64,000 bases of DNA from Penicillium oxalicum (lineage: Eukaryota > Ascomycota > Eurotiomycetes > Eurotiales > Aspergillaceae): positions 1,178,001-1,242,000 of the forward strand of contig NC_064657.1 of the NCBI RefSeq assembly GCF_001723175.1, in the 5' to 3' direction. The notes below the pieces were generated by a model, which worked only from the letters and a program-made list of their open reading frames with translations, had not been told where the DNA came from and did no database searches. Numbering within the stretch: the stretch's first letter is position 1; each line of letters opens with the position of its first letter. Positions 23,183 through 35,260 of this stretch are shown here, piece by piece. The translations under genes and the position numbers were made by a program.

Positions 23183-26100
23183 CTCGATGAAGTGGTCAAC
23201 TCAAGAGAGAAGAAAAAGGGACGTATTTACCACGGAAGATTGCCTGATGTTTCAGTCAGATGAGTCGTGTTGTTTGCGACTACCATGATCACAATTCGTG
23301 GTCAAGACCCCATCTCTTATAGCCAATTTCCAGGCTCTGTATCAAGAAGGCCAGAGTTCACGGGCTTTTCAGGCAGCGTCATCGGCGGAATCACCCCAAC
23401 TGCAACTGACCATTCGATGATTTCGCCTCCCCACTGCGCATGTGAGAGCCGTGAGGAACAAACACCCATCTCCAGCCTTTCATAGGCTTGTACACTGCTT
23501 GAGCGGAGGCTATGCAACATCCCCTCACGTCTGGGACCGGACCGCAAAAATTGCATCAGCATGTTCTCTTCGTTGCCGCCTAGCAGTCTCATAGCATCTC
23601 AGGAGGTCAGGCGGGATTTGCGGGACTCAATTTCCCCAAGGCATAGTGGGAGAAGTCTTTCTTCCGAGCGCAATCTCCGTTGCTACGCGTCGGTGGCTGG
23701 TGGAGTGCGAGGGCCGAGACAGTTGAATTCTGTGGTACTCTGCAGCCTTCCAAGGGCAGATATCGAAATCTGGCCCTGGACTCGCTAGCTCATGGCCCTT
23801 CGACCCCCCATTTTTTTTCTCCGGTCATGCGTAGATTGTCTGTACATTTTCTGACTCGCCATGGATATTGCTTTGCCCGCATTGTCTCTTGCTCAAACAT
23901 CGACAGTCTTGTAACTCTCGGCTCTTCGGTGCAAGAAGATGAATAATGTGTGTCCACGTCATCTGATCAAATATGGACCACAATCGGGACCCCTTGCAAG
24001 ACATGCCGAACATGCATGGATTATTGATGCCGCCTAATCTGATGGTGCTCTTGGAACCTTGCCCCCCCCCCAAAAAACAGATCAACTCACAAATTAACTG
24101 GCTCTCGTCCACTTTGGATGTAATTTAGTGGATCCCAATCATCATCATGCATGCCAATTCTGTTGGTTCACGGCACCATCTCCAGCCACGGCGCCTACCT
24201 TGATGACCTTCTGGAAGCGAGCACTCGCGTTGCGATCTGTTGGAGTGACTCTCTACCAATGCCTTGAAATAGGAATTTCGGTTCAGCCCGATCTTGCTGC
24301 GTTGGTCGCTTTCTTCATTTGGTGTTTTCTTCGGGCAGCCCGGAGGTTCTACCAAATAAGATCACGCCTGCAAAGGTCGCCTTAAAAGCAAGTAAGAGAC
24401 AAACAGAAAAAGAAAAGCAAGGAACTGATATTTGACGCAGTCAAGCCGCAAAGGACCAAGCTTTCGCTCAAGCTCACCAAGGCAGTGGATCCGACATGCA
24501 AGTCATCATCTTAAATGAAGGACACGCAATTGTGGGACCCACACATCATGTGCAGAGAGCAGCTCGTCCGTCAGGACTGGGCTTGACTTCAAATCGAGAA
24601 AAGAAAAGGAGAAAAAGAAAAGGCCACGGCCTGCACCGTTACCCCGTTGACTCAGTTTGTCTGCATCCGAGTTATCCGCTTGAAGTGGATTGATTCCCCG
24701 CAGGAGGGGGTGCAGATCACGGATCGGACGAGTCTGGAAAACACGGCTGTTTACACAGACGAGCTACGAGTGCTTTAAAGGCCCAGTTGCGAATTCAAAA
24801 ATCCCCGGCTTTGCTTGAATGATGTGTGGAGACGCGAGGCGGTCGGTAAAGAAGCATGCCGGTCATGGTGTCGATCAGTTCAATTGGCGCCATTTCCAAA
24901 TCGGAGTTTTTGGAGACGAAACAGAGTTGTCGGTGGAGAGAGTCTTCAAGTGAGAAAGACAAGGAACTTGGTGCTGGTGTCAGCGCATCTGCCAAAGCAG
25001 GAATCTGCCCTGGCATTGAATCAACGTTCTTTGAAGCAGCTTTCCTACTCGGTACCTACCTTCTACCAACATTTCCCCGGATGCACTGCTTCTCTTGGCA
25101 ACGACATGACAGGAAAATATTGAATACTCAAAAAAAAAGAACGACAAAACAGAATAAGCCCCCCTGACCCCCAGACCACGTCATCGCGGTAGCACTTTGA
25201 GCAGAGGGTAGCCTTAAGACAGGAGACACCGGCCGGGGATGAGGAGTCCCAGGTTCGCATCATTTCTCTTCAGTGCCATCCCCATCCATTGTACAGAACC
25301 TGCCAGAGTCTTGTTATGCTGTAAGAGCTTGAGAATGGGGTGGCTGTCTTTCTCGTAAGGCAGCCAGATAATCTCAGTCCTACCTACGTAGTGTGATCTC
25401 GTCCAGTGACTGTCAGGCTCAATTTCGTCATGCGGGCGGCCCTCCTTTCTAATAAGAGAAAGTGAGGTGATATCAGGCCCTCCAAGGCGTTGATTGCTTT
25501 ACTTTCTCTATCTCCATTGTGAAGTAAGGTCTTGAAAAAATAGAAACCCCAGAACTAGAGCCTCATATTGGGCGTAGACCTGGGATCTCGGGCAGGCAGC
25601 TAGGGAAAAAAAGTCAAAGAGAAGCAGCGGCTACCTGATATCACTCGTTCCATCCATGAGAGTATCTGAAAGCAGATCCAGAGAGTCCTATCAGAGACTC
25701 ATCCACCCAATATGAGCGACACGTAATCAATCTATCAGGCCCGGTCATAAAGTAGAAGACATATTTGAAAGTTTGCCTTTATCACCACGAACCATGTTCT
25801 GCCTCGTGTCACACCAACAGGCACTCACCTCCTCCAGCGCGATGCAATAGATATGATTTTAATCAACAGAAATCCCTGCCACTCCATTTCTCTTGTCCAC
25901 GTATTCAACTCCAACCCTGTGATGTCTTTCTGTCTACATCGCCCGAATCATGGCTAGAACATCTTTTTCAGGCCACCACCCTATGTATGCAGTCATGAGC
26001 ATTGTAAGAAGCTCAAGGGTTGGAACTATACCTATCACAACACCACAATATCTCCTATCACAACAAAGAGATGCAATGGAGCTGCGTTAGACGGGTCGTC

Positions 26101-28795
26101 TGATTGAGGGTCAACTGTTAAACTAAGAGATGCTCCAGCGTTCTCGGAACACTTCTTCCTCTGTTCTCAGTCTTGGTCAACTTTTCAGAGTTCCAGCGGG
26201 CCCACATCTTGCTTGAAGAAATTTTTCATCTTCATCACCATCATCATACAATCTTCCGATTCTCATAGAGATCTGCGTGCACGTCCACAATGGCCTTTCA
26301 CTCTCTTTAGGTACTTGAAGTTCCAGAAGAGATGTACCTACTTACTAGGCAGCCTCGAGCCGTTATCCAACCGGCCGGCTGCGGCATTTCCAGCTGAGTC
26401 ATGAACTAAAAGCCGTCATCTCCTGGAAGCATCAGCGGCAGTACCTACTTAGTTACTACTTAGTACTACCAGTGGTGGTGAGAGTACATCATTCACAGTA
26501 TAAAGCTAAACCAACAGAAGGTTTAGCGGTACCGGTACTTACGCAGCACGGCCCGTGGTACTGTCCCCTTGTTTACCTTGTTGCGTACCAAGGGTCGCCA
26601 CCTATCATACACCTCCTGCAAGCCCACTGATTGGAAGAAAAGGCCGCAATCAGCCCCTCAGGTACTTCTGCCCGTCACGGTAGTATCGTGTTGACGGTGT
26701 GCCAGAAAGCCCTAAGAGACTTGATTCGATTCACAGGATAACCGAGGGGGAGAGAGAGCATCAAAGACACATCCCGATATGATCCCCACCCATACTTTAT
26801 GGGTATCCATCACGATCGCCGTCAATACACAAGTCGCGGTGACTACTAATCGCTTGCTCTGATGAAATACAAAACCAAAGCCATTTACCAAATGGTAGGA
26901 GAACTTCGTATAAGAATTCAGATCGTCAATCCAGTTTAATTCTCCTTGAATACCATGCAGATCTGTTTCGTCAAAACTGTGGGTGTGGCGACTCTCTCCC
27001 TTTTGTGTGTTTACACACTTTTCCTTGCAGATCCATCCACGCAGCACACACAAATTACTCTTTTGGCAGTCTTACCATCCCCCTTTCCCTATCGAGACTT
27101 TACATCAACATGCTTGTCCACTGAGACGACAGAATTGACCGCCCGTTGATGCCTTGTATCGTCGTGCGAGTGCGGGGTTGCCAAGGTCCAGGCCTGCAGG
27201 TCTGCAGGCATCCGAGCGCCCATTGGATCGTGCACTTTGACCCCCCGGTCATGCCACTTACTACCGCAGTGAGTGTAGGCGCTGGCACACGGACTGCAGG
27301 AGGAGCTGACGACGAAACATCTCCTAAGTTCGACATCTTATCGGTTGGGAGGGGGGGGGTGAGGGAGATACTCGTCGGATTGCTGATAAACAGTGCTAAG
27401 TAGGAGGTAGTAGTCCTGGGTACCAAAGGAACATTTAGTGACTTTTCGGGTCCTTTCTACGAGAGAGTTTCTTTTTTTTTTCCACAAACAGAGGTTGAGG
27501 TGGAATCATGAGATCATTGTTTCGGACAGTCTTTGGATGTGCGGGTAGATCGTGAGGTAGAGAGGTAGGGCCAGGTACATGTGATAGGTCGTCTGGGAGG
27601 GGCTGTGACTTGGTGACTACCGCCATTCACATCATGAACAAAGGAGGAGGATGGGATTGGGGGCGGGGATGGTGATCCGGGGAAAGGATTACTAGTAGGG
27701 TACTTTGTGTGGACAAGCAGGTGGTCGTAAGTGCAGTAAATGTACTTATCACCGTGGGAGAAGCCTGGCGGGCGATCCGTGGAGGAGATGTACAGGGGGT
27801 ACTTGGTTGTTACATTCTGTTATACTGCTACCAGTAGTACTAGTATGACCTGTGTGGCTAGACTGGTCACTGTGGTGTATTCCTGACGGCTCACGCAAGG
27901 GCATTCTATTGCCAGTGTAGACTCAGACTCGAGCTTAAGCCAACCGGGCGCACAGGCAAAAGGCTGACGAGAAATTGACTGTTCTCGTGCTCTTTGCACT
28001 CTTCCAAATAGTGAAAGGTCTCGTTTTTGAATGATTCATGACTCTTGAGATTCTTGTCTTGAATTTGAAGACTTTCTGGGAGGAATATCTGCACCCTTGT
28101 GCGTGGCCTGATAGTCTCAAAGACTCGACCCGGAGCCGAGACGGGAATCCAATACCGGTGTCATTCCATTCCACTCGCACCTCGCTTGTGCTTCCAAGGC
28201 TGAGTCCCCTATCCAATTTCAAATTATTGTATTGGATTATGTTATTTTGTATCTGTCTCGCTAGAATGAGCACGATCTTTCATTTTGTAGGTTCTTTTTT
28301 TTTACAAATTTTAGGCATTTTCATCTTGTACCACAAAGATGAGCATATTCTCATCTCTTGGGGCTTCCAGCGCTACGTTTAATTAGAAGGTATGTTGACA
28401 ACGGAATCAAAAAAGAGATGTCAAGTGTATGTTAAGCATATTGAATTTGTGAATAATGTCATAGTGGGGTAGAATGTAGCCCCGAGAAAAACGCCAAGGT
28501 TGTCTTGTCAATCCATGACAAGCAACGGGAAAAGTTCAGACACCTGAAGAAAATACAAGTGAATAAAAAACGAGAGGCCCTGCCTAAGCATTCCTCCTCC
28601 GCGTCATTGCCATATCCAGTACGGGGTAGTCCGAGATGAGGGGGTGTGCGCGTGTCGAATCAAGTGGGAAAAGAGGGGGTGGTAGATCCAGTTGTATGCG
28701 TTGCGTGGAGAAGTGGATGAAAAAAGATGATTCAGTGAAATGCGGTGGAAGTTGCGGTCGGGGTTGTCGCCGTTGAGCGTCCTCGATCCAACCAT
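23183..28795. other. 5.6-kb region without a recognisable gene
   Basis: The first part is the oxalate decarboxylase promoter. Beyond that, all open frames are short and unlike proteins, and no intron-joined gene was found. Composition is mixed, with scattered TAGTACTACC and ACCTACT words (for example 26461-26473 and its inverse at 27831-27846). It could hold non-coding transcripts or decayed sequence; I cannot show either. Confidence 0.5.
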
Positions 28796-29107
28796 CTACC
28801 TCACACGTTTGAGGTATCGCATGGTGAGGTAGACGGCTGCCAGGCTGGTGTAGACACCACCTCCCGCAGTAACCCAGACGGGACGGTGGACGTTCAGCGA
28901 GGTGCGAAGAAGCTGGCCCTCCTTCTTAGGCTTTGCTTCTACTCTGTGTTAGGAGATACAGGAAAGTCTGATAGATACTTATCGGGGGCAACGAAGGACA
29001 TGCTTACCTTGCTGGAAGAGTCGCTGTCGGAGGTTGTTCAGGCCCTGACGAGAGCGAGCTGGGAGCTGCTGAAGCTGAGCAATAAAGGGACCGACTGCTG
29101 CAGACAT
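28796..29107 (-). CDS. Small single-span membrane protein, possibly mitochondrial
   Basis: Two exons, 29008-29107 and 28796-28941, join in phase (GTAAGC donor, ACAGAG acceptor) and give 81 residues. I do not recognise the family. The N-terminus (MSAAVGPFIAQLQQLPARSR, then QGLNNLRQRLFQQ) is basic and amphipathic, then VEAKPKKEGQLLRTSLNVHRP, then one hydrophobic span (VWVTAGGGVYTSLAAVYLTM) and a basic end RYLKRVR. That layout resembles small inner-membrane proteins of mitochondria, such as accessory subunits of respiratory complexes or ATP synthase, but no specific match is claimed. The clean phase and the good splice signals argue that it is real despite its size. The start ATG follows ATCAAAG, a favourable context. 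Confidence 0.72.
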
Positions 29108-30653
29108 CTTTGATGGGATCAAGGTGAAAAGGTATTGAGCAAGTTGAATATGAGAATGGTGTGGATTTAGTTAATTGAGACTGGGTAGTTGATGCAGAGA
29201 TTGTGTAGAGAGGAGAGTGTCAAGTTGGTTGTCGGAAGGAAGAGGTGACTTCCATCATCCTTGGGGGTTATATATCTCCTGGAATCAGATGACACACAAC
29301 TGGATGCGGGGTTGACCTCCAGAGAGGACAAGTGACAAGGTGAGACATCCGGGACATCCTGGTCGTGGTGGCAAGACGAACAGAGTTTCAGCTTTAGCTA
29401 GTGGTGGCTGGCTCACTTCCAAAAGACCCATCATTTCGAATGTCTGTCTGTAGTCATGATTGAAAGGCTTCATTCTCAATAGCTCTTCTCTTTACCGAAA
29501 ATTTACCCAACTACAATGAATTGAAATTGAACTCATCCAGTCTAACGTGGTCGTGAAAGATGAGGTCCATACAGGAAGTGATGGGCGGCTAAGCGAAAGA
29601 GAGAGAGAGAGAGATAGTCAGGGATGAGACGAGCGACCAGGATGGCCCTCATCTGCAAGCCAAGGTGCCCGTCTGCCCAGTCTACCTTGAATTGATTGGT
29701 TCCTAGACCACAGCCTCTGACCTTGACGACGCACTACTGGCCCCCCCTGGAATACTTCAAAGATACCAAAAGTCACATCAACCTTCGTCCATGGGGTGTA
29801 CATTGACATGGCCGGACATTCGTTCCATCCCTCCAAGAAGAGGGGGTGGTCTACCCCCCTGACTCGGTGGCCCCCCTGACGTTGTCGTAGACAGACAATC
29901 ACAACATGTTCCACAGGAGTGACGTTGCACCTGATTTGAAATAGCCCTTCCCATCTTATATTATGTCTATCTATCTTTACATTGATCATTGCTTACACCG
30001 TCGTCTCTCTGGCGCACCTTTGCCATCACGTCGAGAGACATTGTAAGGAGAGTGGAGTCGGCCGTTCGAAGGGCCCACTGTGGAAATCCGGGGTTGCGAT
30101 CAAATGTGGGGATGGTGTACCCGTGTTGTACCCACTACCCACTGGCCAAATGACCTTAGTTTAATCACCGTGTTCAAGAGCATCCTCAATTTGACAGATC
30201 TGAGATGGACAGAGATAGATGACCCAGACAGAAGATGCAGAAATGAAAGATTGAATGATGAGTGTGCCTGTTATCCACACTCATTGGGCGATCAGCGATC
30301 ACACTGGCCTGTGGGCATCAGGGCTGAGGGAGGAGTCAAGCTGGGCTGCAGTGCAGAAGGCGGTCAGTCGGTGCTTGGGTTGAAACTGCAGAAACCCACA
30401 TTTAGGTGGCAGCTGTGCGGTCCGCAGATGGACCGCAGGTGTCGCGTGATCAGGCAAGGCGGTCGAAGGGGCGGTATGAAATCGACTGCAACCAATTCTA
30501 TCAGCTTTGCAACACCTCTAGACTTTACACACACACTCTCTCTCACTCGCGTCTCACTCCATCCAGACTGACATGAAAAGGATCACATTCCACAACCAAC
30601 ATTTCATACTCTGGTCAGAATCAACTTGGCTTCTCTGTGGATCTGGTCCCTCG
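29108..30653. other. Spacer between two minus-strand genes, no gene seen
   Basis: This contains the promoter of the small membrane protein, including a purine GA repeat near 29598-29613, and the 3' flank of the 2EXR gene. No protein-like frame was found. Confidence 0.55.
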
Positions 30654-31736
30654 TCATAGGCACAAACAGGCGGCCACGGTCACGCCATGGCAGTATCTGT
30701 CACACCACCGAAACATGACTCGAGGTGTGTAGCTGATGTGGCTCAAAATGTTCTGCACCAGGGGATGGCCTTCATTTGCTGTGAACAGATCGACGCGAAT
30801 GTCTGAATTTGCATCGTCCCCGGTGAAGGTGGCCACGGACCGCATGTCCAGATCTAAAGTCTCTTCATACGGAACGAAGATATGATCAGGATCCTCAATC
30901 CCCGCAAAGCCCTGCATACTCCACTCGAGCCACCACAGCCAAACTTCTCGGGTTTGAGCCCTGCGGACCTCTTCCCACACGAGCCCTGTCAAGTCCTCGA
31001 GGGTATCGAAAAAGCGACTGGTGCTCCGGTTTTGACCACACTGAACATCCCGGTACAGCTGACAGTAGCGGCTAACTTCCCTCTCGTCAAAAGGGTCGAC
31101 CAGCTGAATGGGAGCATCGCCCAGCAGACCAAACAGACCAGTGGGTGCAACCTCAGCCCTCGTCGCATGTATTGTGATATCCCGCATGATGATGAGAGGG
31201 TCATGCCATCCAGTGAAAGGGATCAGTACTTGTCGCAGCCCCAGAATATTCAGTAAACCATTGGAATGAGGCTGAGTTCTGACCGAGCAGATGGCCACGT
31301 CGGCAGCATGTCGCTGAATCTGCTGGAAGATGTTCCTAATCCTTGAATCGCCTCGCCAGCTGTGCAGCAAGTCCACCGGGTGAGAGTTGTACAGGACGAC
31401 AATGTCCCGATTGTTCTGTACAGAGAAGTCCTCTGTCGGGGTCCATCTACCTCCGAACTGGAGTCTGGGCATTTCAAAGAGGTGTCTAAGTACCTCCGCT
31501 CGAGCCTGGTGGTTGACATAGGCAATCGTGGGAAGCAATCGTCTGCGTGGAGATGCTCGACGACAGCCAGTGGCCCCCCTAATCAACTCCGGGGGTTGGT
31601 TGAGCTCGATGACCCGATTGGGAATGCACAATTCCCAGATCATCACACGCAGCTCGGGAGGGAGTCGAGTGAACTGCGGGAAGGCAGCCTCTAGCGCCAT
31701 CTCCTGGCCCGGCGAGTGGATTCTTTCACTGGTCAT
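30654..31736 (-). CDS. 2EXR-domain protein
   Basis: Single-exon gene of 360 residues. Residues about 19-110 carry the 2EXR signature of filamentous fungi: FPQFTRLPPELRVMIWELC, then a basic stretch, LLPTIAYVNHQARAEVLRHL and, later, DIVVLYNSHPVDLL. This domain is expanded in ascomycetes and resembles an F-box-like N-terminal helix followed by a fold of unknown role. The remainder has tryptophan-rich segments and a Cys-containing end. No signal peptide or membrane span. Members of this family are numerous and fast-evolving, and none has a firmly known biochemical activity, so no function is assigned. The start ATG at 31736 places the domain at the usual distance from the N-terminus. Confidence 0.85.
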   Translation of the reverse strand: MTSERIHSPGQEMALEAAFPQFTRLPPELRVMIWELCIPNRVIELNQPPELIRGATGCRRASPRRRLLPTIAYVNHQARAEVLRHLFEMPRLQFGGRWTPTEDFSVQNNRDIVVLYNSHPVDLLHSWRGDSRIRNIFQQIQRHAADVAICSVRTQPHSNGLLNILGLRQVLIPFTGWHDPLIIMRDITIHATRAEVAPTGLFGLLGDAPIQLVDPFDEREVSRYCQLYRDVQCGQNRSTSRFFDTLEDLTGLVWEEVRRAQTREVWLWWLEWSMQGFAGIEDPDHIFVPYEETLDLDMRSVATFTGDDANSDIRVDLFTANEGHPLVQNILSHISYTPRVMFRWCDRYCHGVTVAACLCL

Positions 31737-33358
31737 CTTGGCAGTGAAGCGATGAGTATTGTCCTGGGGTGGGCGCAGGATGAGAGATGGCGCGAAATGG
31801 GATGAGAAGTGAGCTTCCGCGAATCACCAGGAAGCGAGGCGAGAGAGAAGCAGCCTCGGCTCACTCTACCAAAACCAGGCCTGACCACGGGCTGGCGGAT
31901 GACAGCAGAAGTGAGCTTGATCCAGAGATAGACCTACAGGCCAGTCACCAGACTAGCGTGCCTCGGACGACAGTCTCGGCGATGAGCCCAGGAGAACAGG
32001 CAACGGGGCAGGCAAGGGAACGAGGAGGGCAAAGTAGCTAGGTGAGACTGGCACCGATAAGGTCAGGAAAATGCTGGGAGTTCGGGGAGGAAATGTTTTC
32101 TGACTACGTACAGATGAAGTCTGGAGACCAAGGAACAAGACGAGAAAAAGAAGAGACAGAGTGAGTGCGATATCAAAGTGCGTTGGGATGTGTGAGACGA
32201 TGATGTCGAAATGGGGAAAGCGAAAGGGTGAACGAGCAAGTGGCAGCGTGAGCGTGCAGCCACAGATGGGTTGGCCAAAAGCATCAACAACCACCAGCGT
32301 TCGGAAAATACCCACGCCGAGCCAGGACAGAGGCCAAGTCTATGGTGGAGAGGCACCACAGCATCGAGATCACGCGAGTCAGCACCAAGGCGGAGAAAGA
32401 GACTCATGAGGGCAATCCAGAGTCTCCCAATAGAATGAGACCGATATGCCAACACTTCAATCGGCTTTGAATTCCATTCCAGTGCTGGTTTTTGAGCTCC
32501 AGATTGCAATGCTCGAGGCTCTTCACCATGTTCAAATTGCCGGAAGTCGGAATCGATAACCCGGGCAGACCTCAGGAGTGAATTTGCACGAGAATGCACG
32601 AATCCATGCCATTTTCCTTGTCTTTCCCAGCAGCTTTGGCATGATTTGGTACAAGAGGGCGGAAATCCCAATCTCTTCAAAGTTCCACAAGGAAATCATT
32701 GCCCTGAAACTTTGAATATCGAAATGCTATGCATCTGTGCAGGAAGCTTCAGTGTGAGTATCCCTGTCTAGCAGATAAATGCTCGGATGCATTTCCAGAT
32801 GTCAGCTCATTCAGATAAGCATATTTTCTTTGGGAAAAGATAAAACAGAAAGAAACAATAATCACCAGGCGAAGATTTGATGGCCAAGGACGACATTAGA
32901 TTGGATTTGAACCGACTTACCTACAGATCTTGGCACTCCTTGGCCAGTGGACACTTTCCAAAGATGATGTCTTGGCGCATTGATTTGACGTAGATAAGCT
33001 TTTTTGTATGAAGTTCGGCTCATCTGGAGGCTTCAGCATCGGTTCCGAGGACCATGACGAAATGGATGTCGGAAGCATCGTTAAGGCTACGGCTGGCATT
33101 CTTCAATCAATATAAATGGATAGCCAGAGACGGCGTTTCTGGGCGGGACAGACACGAGTATAGATCAAGTTCATCCGCATTGATGTTGTCTCAAGAAAGT
33201 TTGGTATGAATCAACTCAAACTCCAAATTCTATAATGTATTAACAAGGTAATCGTGTATCCATCCTTCGCGCCATTAGGCACAGTATGTGCAAAGAGGTC
33301 TTGTCATCTATATACATGATCGGCCGCAACTGCGCCCGCAAAAGAGGGAAGGTTCTTT
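31737..33358. other. Spacer between the 2EXR and lipase genes, no gene seen
   Basis: Holds the 2EXR promoter and the 3' flank of the lipase gene, both on the minus strand. A 205-residue frame at 32063-32680 has no protein-like features. Nothing else was found. Confidence 0.5.
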
Positions 33359-35260
33359 CTAATTTATACCTCTAGGCTTTCGACAAGTGGCACGTACTTC
33401 GTCGGGCATGGTGTCCCAGAGAATCTGCCGAACTTCTTTGCCGACCTGTTCGATGGCATCTATGGCCCACAGGACATCAAGATGTTCATATTCCTCGATG
33501 ATCTTGGAATGAACCACGTTCACGTGGGGCTCGATACCTCGCTCGAATCGACGGAGTAACTTGTGCCCATCGACGAGGTCATCGGATCCTCCAATCCATA
33601 GAGCGAATGGTGGTGCTTGGTGATCGTACCACGATCCATCATCATGAACTGGGGCCTGGGCCGGCTCATTCGGGTCATCATCTCCCGCATGGACCGAGTC
33701 AGGTTCATCAGTGAAGCGGTGAGCCTCGTTGTCTTTATTATATTTGTCTTCCGTCGCGAGGATGCACTTATGTTTGGCAAACCCTTCGCTGCCTATCCAC
33801 CACCGCATGAGTTCGGAGCTGACGTACACGGGTGCGAATTGGAACATGCGATCTCGAAGATCTCGCTCCCATCGGCGATCGGACCAGCTGAAGAGATGGG
33901 AAAAGACAGTATATCCCAGCAGGCCGTATAGCCTGGAAGGAAAGACCCGATGCACGGTCATCATGAAGGGGATGAAGGAATGGATTCCGAAAAACAACCG
34001 GAAAGCCTCTGGTGACAATGCACCCATAAAGCGGAAATAGGATCGTCGAATGAGAGGCCCGGCGTAGACTGCGGGGGCAAGGGCGCAGAAGACGGATAGG
34101 TACTTGCCCAATTCGGGTCGATGCTCCTTTGCTAGGGCTATGAAGGTTTGAGCGGTTCCTTGCGAGTGGCAGATGAGACCCAATTTGTCAAATCCAGTCT
34201 GGTACAGCACGCGGGATGTAAGCGCGGCCAGGTCGAGGGTACCCAGGTGGCGGATATCCCACGACCACATGCGTGGATCAGATGGGGATAGCGTGGCATG
34301 CTCGGGTGTCATCCCGCAGCGGTTGTTTCCCAGCCAAACGTCGTATCCGGCTTTGCAGAGGAAAAAGGCAAGACTGTCATCATCGTTGGTGCAATAAGCG
34401 CCGGCACTTTGCAGCAATCCGTGCATCAGGAGGACAGGATACCGCGGTTTTGCATTGCAACTGGCGCTGGGACGAAATTTCGCACCAGTAAACACCTTGG
34501 GTCCGCGCTCTTTGCGTTGCTCCGCTGGCAGGGCAGTGTACTCTTGGGGATTGAAAACATGCCAGAGTGTGATGATAAACCCGTCTTCGGTCTGAACACG
34601 AAACGTCTCCACGTCCAGACCTACACGTCGGGCATAATACGCCACGTTACAGACCAGTCGGTCCTTGCCCCCTTCCAGCGGTGGACAATCATCCTGGCCT
34701 TGCTCCTCGTCCATGTGCTGATTCTGTAACCGGACGTGCCATTCCATGTTCGCAGCATCGCGGGCTCGTCGCCGCCTCGTTTCCTCGGTAACAAACATCC
34801 GGTCCGACGCCGGCTTCTGGCCGCGCAGTCTTGCTCCGGCATTGACAAGGACCGTCCCCGCCGTCCGTAACAACGCGCCGATGAAGACGGCAGTCAGAAA
34901 ACTCAGGGACATGATGAATGCAAAACACCTGATCATGATATACTTGATACTCCCACCGATGGTAGGAGAACCATATGACGGAAGCGGTGGAAAGAGGGGG
35001 TGTTCACGCGGAAGAACAAAGGGCTCCTGCTCGCAGGATTCTGGTCTCTCTTCCGGTGCATTCTCCAGAGTCTTTATCATACGATCACTGGATACTGCTT
35101 GAACATTTTCCGCAACGCTGATGTCGAGAAGCTCTAGCGGACTTTGAAGTGGAGCTTCCGAAACATGGGCAGATGTAGAAAGGACCAGTCGAGGTTCCAG
35201 CCCATCTTTGTGCGTCTGTTCAGACGCAGTCAATGTTCTTGGGGGCATGGAAACCGCCAT
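33359..35260 (-). CDS. Membrane-anchored steryl-ester/acylglycerol lipase
   Basis: An alpha/beta hydrolase of the acid lipase/cholesterol esterase group (yeast Tgl1/Yeh1/Yeh2-like), predicted to release fatty acids from steryl esters or acylglycerols at the lipid droplet, ER or plasma membrane. The first ATG is at 35260, giving 633 residues. After an about 100-residue disordered N-terminus lies one hydrophobic span (about 105-140). The lipase-associated N-terminal motif follows (YYARRVGLDVETFRVQTEDGF), then the oxyanion strand VLLMHGLLQSAG, the nucleophile elbow CHSQGT (Ser about 366), the acid in GGSDDLVD (about 560) and the catalytic His in YEHLDVLW (about 593). The elbow is CHSQG, not GHSQG, a common variant in this family. 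An acidic insertion before the Asp (about 520-545) looks disordered. No introns. Confidence 0.92.
   Translation of the reverse strand: MAVSMPPRTLTASEQTHKDGLEPRLVLSTSAHVSEAPLQSPLELLDISVAENVQAVSSDRMIKTLENAPEERPESCEQEPFVLPREHPLFPPLPSYGSPTIGGSIKYIMIRCFAFIMSLSFLTAVFIGALLRTAGTVLVNAGARLRGQKPASDRMFVTEETRRRRARDAANMEWHVRLQNQHMDEEQGQDDCPPLEGGKDRLVCNVAYYARRVGLDVETFRVQTEDGFIITLWHVFNPQEYTALPAEQRKERGPKVFTGAKFRPSASCNAKPRYPVLLMHGLLQSAGAYCTNDDDSLAFFLCKAGYDVWLGNNRCGMTPEHATLSPSDPRMWSWDIRHLGTLDLAALTSRVLYQTGFDKLGLICHSQGTAQTFIALAKEHRPELGKYLSVFCALAPAVYAGPLIRRSYFRFMGALSPEAFRLFFGIHSFIPFMMTVHRVFPSRLYGLLGYTVFSHLFSWSDRRWERDLRDRMFQFAPVYVSSELMRWWIGSEGFAKHKCILATEDKYNKDNEAHRFTDEPDSVHAGDDDPNEPAQAPVHDDGSWYDHQAPPFALWIGGSDDLVDGHKLLRRFERGIEPHVNVVHSKIIEEYEHLDVLWAIDAIEQVGKEVRQILWDTMPDEVRATCRKPRGIN

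Noticed and set aside
32063..32680. 205-residue minus-strand frame upstream of the 2EXR gene
   Set aside because: No domain-like segments, Ser/Leu/Phe-rich from T-rich DNA; overlaps an expected promoter region.
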